From contig LNAC01000110.1 in assembly GCA_002007465.1 (NCBI GenBank), positions 186,001 through 250,000 on the forward strand: 64,000 bases of DNA, read 5' to 3'. This stretch comes from Ailurus styani. Lineage: Eukaryota > Chordata > Mammalia > Carnivora > Ailuridae. Below, piece by piece: positions 58,186-64,000 of this stretch (positions are counted from its first letter, which is position 1; each line of letters opens with the position of its first letter). A program made the translations under genes and the position numbers. The notes beneath the pieces are model-generated. The model was not told where the DNA came from, ran no database searches, and was given only the letters and a program-made list of their open reading frames with translations.

Positions 58186-58983
58186 ATATTAGAGACATGG
58201 AAAATTTTCTTTTCAGATGGACAGCAGTGTTGACATCCCAGACACACACATCTAACAGTCCTTGGATGGAGTCCTAAGGTGTTTCTTAGAGATGTCCACT
58301 GTAATGTTCTCTAAACTGCATCTTTTGCCCATGGCAGGGGCCCTTCCAGTGTTTCCCAGCAAGGTACCCAGTAACAATACACTTTATATAGAGATTCAGT
58401 ATTGGGTAAAGAGTAAGAATTTTTAATTATGCTTTTGTTTTCGTGATAGGTTCATACATACACAAGACGGGCACTTACTGTTCTATTCTTTTCAACTTAC
58501 TCTGTTCTATTTCATTAAAAAAAATTCTCGTTGCATCCCACGAATTAATTTCATGAAAATCTAAGAGTCACAAAGTTCCAGTTGAAATGCCTACCTTTGG
58601 TGATAGAGACAGCTTTTACTTAAACAGGAGCTCTTCAAGGATGGGTAAGAGTATTTCTGCTGTCCCCTTTTAAAATCATTCCCTCATACTTATTACAGAT
58701 ACCCAAAACCCCACTGAGGAATCTGAGTAGCCTTAATGTTAAAGATTCAACATCTCCTTCTCCTCCTTTTAATAATAATAATGATTAAAAAAACAACAAT
58801 AATCATAATTACAATGCTCCTTGGGAGGTGTAACACTAAACTATTGTCAAACACACTTGAATATATATAAATGAGTTTCAGATGTTCCTCTCAAGGGTAA
58901 GCTTTAATGAATAGAGAAGGTAGAAATACTGAACACCTGAAGGGAAAGGAAGATGGCTTCCTAATTTGGATATACATACACAC
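58186..58983. other. Unique stretch
   Basis: Only a short AAT/AAC-rich run (58770-58810). Confidence 0.45.
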
Positions 58984-59000
58984 AAAAAAGAAGAGGTTTA

Positions 59001-59212
59001 GGGGCACCTGAGTGGCTCAGTTGGCTAAGTGTCTGCCTTCGGTGCAGGTCGTGATCCCAGGGTACTGGGAACGAGTCCCACATCGGGCCCCTTGCTCAGC
59101 GAAGAGCCTGTTTGTCCCTCTGCCTGCCACTCCCCCTGCTTGTGCTCTCTCTCTCTTTCTCTCTGACAAATAAATAAAATCTTTAAAAATAAATAAATAA
59201 ATAAAATCTTTA
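59001..59212 (+). mobile_element. SINEC with duplicated tail
   Basis: The head 'gggcacctgagtggctcagt' and 'tggctaagtgtctgccttcg' is an older type. The end unit 'aaataaataaaatctttaaa' occurs twice (about 59168-59187 and 59195-59214), separated by extra AAAT units. Confidence 0.95.
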
Positions 59213-60233
59213 AAAAAAGGTTGAGACCACTCAATAACTCTGAGCGTTAGGAACTCATTAACTTCTACTGAGTTACATACTTGTGAAGTTGATTTTTGAT
59301 TCATTTACTTCTATCTTATACAAAGCTTGAAAATGCTCATAATCTTGGCTTGGATGCTGCATGAAACAGGCTGCAAAAAATCAAAATAATATGGTCTCAC
59401 TGATGAAATATTTTGGATCAGGCTTACTCTTAGAATAGCCTCAGTAGGTTTACAAGGCACTACTCCATCTCTCTTAGCCTACAGATATCGTTTCTCTTAT
59501 TAGACATTCAGGCACAGACGCAAAATAATTTTTTCCAAGGTTAGTAACAAAAGACCATCACTGAGCCATCTGTGAAAAATTTCACATCTGAAATGTATAA
59601 CCGAGGTCAGGAATAAAAACACACAATAGATGGCACGGGGTCAAAGTCTGCATCCTGAACAAAGAGGTAGATGTGATCCAAAGCAAGAGAAACGTTGCAG
59701 TCTTTTCTTCCGTATCAGCTTCTAGAGACCATCAACTCAGGGTCCGATGGGAGTGGAGTGGGGAGATGAACAGTTTTCCATAGGATACTTTTTCTTAATC
59801 TGGCATAGTTTTTTGAAGTGGCCATGTCTTTACCAGGCTACTGTTCGGTATCATTAAAAGACTTTTGTACGTGGTCCACAGCCAAGGAAAAAAATAAATT
59901 TTATTGAGTCCGACCTTCCCCATCACCAAAAAAATGCTGGGAAAGCCAGTTTGTTCTAGCCTGCAGGTGCACATTCCTTTTATTAGTGTGCGTGTGTGTG
60001 TGTGTGTGGGGGGTTCTATGGAAAAGGAACTGAGTAGAGAGAAAGGAATGGTACCAAGAATGACAGAGAAAGAAAGGGCGATAAGCAGATGGAGAGGGTA
60101 GCACACAGGAACTAAGATGTCTTTCTTTCTGGAGTTTCCAACTTACCAGAAATATATAGCATGGTGTTTCAGACTGGTTCCTATTCTAAACCTAGGTTTC
60201 TTGCTGACAATTAGTTCATCCTTAAAGGAACAC
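59213..60233. other. Unique stretch
   Basis: No feature apart from a (GT)n run at 59987-60012. Confidence 0.45.
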
Positions 60234-60632
60234 TGTTATGGGTTGAACTGTGTCCCCTAAAAATTCATACGTTGAAGTCCTAATCCCCAGTACCTCAGAT
60301 TGTGACCTTATTTGGAAACAGGGTTATTGCCAGTGTAATCGGTTAGGATGAGGTCATGCTGGAGTAGGGTGGGCCCCTGTTCCAATATGACTTATGTCTT
60401 AGGAGAAGGGGAAATCTGGACAGAGAAACAGGCACATATAGAGGGAAAATACCGTGAAGAGACGCAGGGAGAAAATGGCCATATACAAGTCATGGAGACT
60501 TCCTGGACCAGATCCTTCTCTCACAGCTTGGTTTTGGACTTGTAGCCTCCAGAACTGAGACAGTACATTTCTGTTGTTTCAGCCACCCGGGTTTTTATAC
60601 TTTGTTACAGCAGCCCTTGCAAACCAGTACAG
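60234..60632 (+). mobile_element. MaLR/MLT1-type LTR, nearly complete
   Basis: It starts 'tgttatgggttgaactgtgt', then 'tcatacgttgaagtcctaat', 'tgtgaccttatttggaaaca', 'tgggcccctgttccaatatg', 'agcctccagaactgagacag', 'ttctgttgtttcagccaccc', ending 'ttgcaaaccagtaca'. It has TG...CA ends and about 400 bp. The best-preserved LTR in the window. Flanking 5-mers do not match clearly. Confidence 0.8.
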
Positions 60633-62189
60633 ATACGAAGGCAGATTTCAGTCCGCTTGCTAAAACTGAAATGGTCTGTGAAACATTAAGCATTACTCTG
60701 AGATAGGAACAGAATGATGTTTTGCTTAGTCCCTCCCCTCCAAGAGCTCATGATCACAGCTTGAGTGTTCCAAGCGAGTAGAGAGTAGAGCATTTCTTTA
60801 TCCTAACTGAGAAGAAAGTAGAGGACAAATAACATGCTCCCACTTGTAAAGACAAAGAACCAAAAAGGAGAGATAAAGTGACTTCTTAAACTGAGCATCA
60901 CAAGAGTGAATTGAACTTTTCTCACTTAATTTGCCCAGGAACAAATGGTTTCATTTGTTAGGGGTAAGGAGGGTGGGAGTAGAGAGCCTCTTCTTTAACT
61001 AGGGGTCATTTGGGGGGTTGGGTATGACACTGAGTGTGAACTGTTGAAGTCCAAGCATTTGTTTGTCTCACTCTGCTGTTTCCCTTCTTTACCCTTAATT
61101 TATCCAGATTTCCTTTTCTTCCCTCGACTAGCAGTCTATATATGGTAGGCTCAACAAAAAATAATAGTAATATTCCTCAGAATAATGGAGAGAGAGGGGA
61201 TAAGGACAAAATTGAATTGTAAGAACATGAAGACTCAATTCAGATGATGGTGAAATGTATTTGAAGTATGTACAATCTGTTGTATTGTCTCTTTAGTAGA
61301 AATATTTGCTTTAGGCCAGTTGGTTATTGGGTTATTTGCCATTTTTACTCTCAGGTCTGACAAATACTCAACGGTATTTGAAAGAACAGTGTCTGTGCAG
61401 GGATGTTTATAACTATAAGGCTGTCTGGTATTTTTGCCACGTTTTACAATATGATTCCCATGAGGTCACCCACAAGAGTCATAATCAAGAGACGTTATTG
61501 CTATATAAAAATTGGCTCTTTCAGGATCTTGAATCAAAACTTTAGGTTCTATTTTCAGTCCCCACAAAATCCTACTCTGCATTATTATCAGCATCTCCTA
61601 AGGTAGATTACGTTGTGTTAGATTCTAGCATGAGAAAAGCAATTTAATTTGCTCATGTATCCATTTTCCTTTCGTATACTACATCAAATACTTATTTATC
61701 CATTAGAGGGCAGTGTTTCACAAATTTTAATTCTGTTGTCGCTTGGGAACTTTGGTCAATTCCCTGAAAAAATATTGAAGAACCTTAGAAAATTCTATTT
61801 CAATAACTGCTTAATTTGGAATTTTGAAGATAACATATGTGAAGCCTTCATACAGAATGTAAATTCCAAGAGTGTATCGGACATGTTTATTCATTTATGT
61901 GTCACCAGGACATAAGCAATGACAAATGGACAAAATATTTGCAGCATCAAACTGATGCTGATAAGGCTGTGTAATAAGATATTAAAGCTTCAGATTATTT
62001 ATTGGGCTTCGGAAACTCAATCTGGTCCTCGCATTTTTTTCATTGGCCCATACAGATAGTCCATTTCCTTGTCTTTCTGGATATTCTGTGTACAGAGAGC
62101 AACCAATGAATCTTTGTACTACTATGAAACCAAAGAAAACTAATGCACTAAGAAAGTTCTAGAAAGAAACACATTGGCTGATTCAGTGA
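60633..62189. other. Long unique stretch
   Basis: No transposon recognised with confidence. Frames up to 88 codons (61649-61915) without known domains. A weak L2-like 3' end may lie at 61855-61915. Confidence 0.4.
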
Positions 62190-62310
62190 TTACCTTTGGG
62201 CAGGAAACAGGTTTGAGGAAAGATGCGGGAAGATTTCCACTATTAGCTTTTTATTTTTGTATAGTTTGAATTTAATATAAGAAAAACGCTATTATACATT
62301 GTGTATTTCT
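62190..62310 (+). mobile_element. Possible old L1 3' terminus
   Basis: 'agtgattacctttgggcagg', 'ttttatttttgtatagtttg' and 'aacgctattatacattgtgt' resemble the extreme 3' end of an old L1. Short and diverged. Confidence 0.4.
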
Positions 62311-64000
62311 TAATAAAAGGATGGAGAGAAGCATCTGCCATTTAAAAATGTTATTATTTCAGCTGAAGTTTATAGCTCTCTTTTCATTATGATTGTTATG
62401 TTTTAGAAGGAAACATTCTGTATATAATCATTGATAGTGGATTAGATGCACAATATACAGAATAAAGTAAATATGGGCACTTGGGATTTTTATATACTAT
62501 TGTTGTAGATATTTGGAATGATTTTATAATTTGAAGACAGTCAGTATGCAATGAGAAGAGATTTTCACCATCCCTTTGCTCTACACAAAAATCTTTTCTA
62601 ACCTAGAATAAATAAATGAAATACAAAATTATTTAGAATTAAGGAAAAAAGAATTCATTAGATAACAATGAAAATAATAATTTAGATCAACAAACTTGAC
62701 TTGCTTTCACTCTTGGTACCAGCTCATGTGCAGATAGTTCCTGAATAGTCATTCCAGATTGCCTGTCAAAAAGGCATGTCACCAGGAACAATGATTCATT
62801 CTTGCAAACTCCAGAATTCCAAGATATGAAAACAAAACACATACCCCGTCTACTCTATTGTTATACCCCTAGCCCCTTCCCAAGTCCTTCCTCTTCTTTA
62901 CTCACACTCTTGACTTCAGTTTTTGATGAGACTTGAGGAGGTGAAACTGACAGGGCTAACAAGCTATCTGATATTTTCTGCCTCCCAGATTCTATTCCTG
63001 AGCTTTAAAGCTGGAGGCCAACTGTCGATGACTCCAAGTGGGTATTAGGTAGCTTATTTCTTTGGAGCTGTCTCCTTTTCTAACTGAGTTATTTGGTCCT
63101 CCAGAACCTTACGTCGGTGACAGGGCTGAAAGAACAAGTTTCCAAAATTTCAACTATCCCTGGTGAAAGACGTCAGTTCTTTGGGGCATCTGCAAATGGT
63201 AACCGGGATTATTTAAAAGAAATGATTAAGTGGAGTAGGATTCTTTTCATATTTGCATAGTCATCCAAGAATATTAACTTCACTCTCTTCTCAGGTCTCA
63301 AATCTATGAGTAATGGGCACTGTGGTGGGACAAAACCGATGAGTGAAAATAGCCAAAAGGGAAAAATCTGTGGCCTGGGAAATTCTGTGAGTTTGATGGC
63401 TTAATAGCAGTATGAGATAACAAGTCTAGACTATATAAATTGAAATGCCATTATATATGCTTTAGAATAATGGGGAGATCTGGAAAATGCATTTACCTAA
63501 TTCATTTCAGGCCCATGCAAATTCCAGAAAACTGATCTGCAGGATAAATGCAGATTCTAACACTCGTCCATTATTACCATCACTCCTGGATGTGTGGATG
63601 CTCAAAAGTAATTAATTTACCCCTTTGGCCAGATCTTCCTAAGCCCACAAACAATGCTCCTCATGCTCTTCTTAACTGGAATGTGAAGAGTGAAATGAAC
63701 TGAGTGAAGACTATCTCTGCTACCCATTCTGCTGACCTGAGTTTGATGTCAAACCTGTGCCAGAGCTGGGTGAGTGTCTCAAGGAAAAAAAATGGGCCTT
63801 CCTTCTGCCAGGCCACAAGGTGGGGCAGGAAGAATGCGGGGACATATTACAACTCGGGGAAATGTACAAAAACCCAAGAAATGAGCAAGAAGAGGAAACT
63901 GAGGCCATTTCTGGCTGACAGGTCACGGGGCTTCCTCCAATATTCCCGTTCCCACAGATCTTTTTCAAACCATGACCACTCTCAAGTTCTTCTGGTCTTG
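62311..64000. other. Unique stretch at window end
   Basis: No repeat or gene recognised. The 82-codon minus frame 63720-63968 has no known domain. Confidence 0.45.

Overview
This window is non-coding mammalian nuclear DNA from a carnivore. The evidence is about 23 copies of the carnivore tRNA-derived SINE (SINEC / Can-SINE) plus several 5'-truncated LINE-1 3' ends of the carnivore type. The youngest SINEs have the 'gggttaaagcctctgc...' head and a long CT-rich 'ctctctgcctgcctctctgcct' body. I associate that form with caniform carnivores, most likely a mustelid; the species-level guess is from memory of the family and was not computed. Base composition is A/T-rich, CpG is scarce, and one ambiguous base (n, position 25368) marks it as assembled sequence.

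I find no protein-coding gene, tRNA, rRNA or recognisable small RNA. All open frames are 60-160 codons, and most of the longer ones lie inside transposon remnants (L2, L1, MaLR-type LTRs) or microsatellites. The window is therefore intergenic or deep intronic. Unlisted short exons cannot be excluded by eye.

Layout: 0-10 kb holds a young antisense L1 beside an 85-bp tandem duplication, a MIR, two further L1 3' ends, old antisense L1 fragments, a probable antisense LTR, a near-complete MER5A-type hAT element and two young SINEs. 10-22 kb holds a long (CT)n tract, two MaLR-type LTRs in tandem, two long antisense L2 elements (each broken by SINEs) and a 140-bp L1 stub. 22-28 kb is mostly unique apart from another MaLR-type LTR and an L1 3' end. 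28-42 kb is repeat-dense: many SINEs, antisense old L1 blocks (29.9-31.8, 37.5-39.4, 40.6-41.3 kb), sense L2 (31.8, 32.5-33.5 kb), a perfect 40-bp palindrome, a 115-bp GGA tract, a probable ERV LTR and a run of three head-to-tail SINEs. 42-50 kb has a HAL1-like L1, CA and GA microsatellites, a MIR, a third long antisense L2 and an old L1. 50-64 kb is mainly unique sequence with an antisense MaLR-type LTR, a MIR, a G-quadruplex motif, a (GT)n tract, a SINE and another MaLR-type LTR.

Nothing here forms a pathway or operon. The information lies in the order of insertion: ancient L2/MIR/hAT, then MaLR-type LTRs and old L1, then carnivore L1 and SINEs, with recent tandem duplications and microsatellite growth on top. 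I did not find a new biological system. The best leads are the L1-linked duplication, a 40-bp insert with perfect target-site duplications, the perfect palindrome, and several strong quadruplex or triplex-prone tracts.
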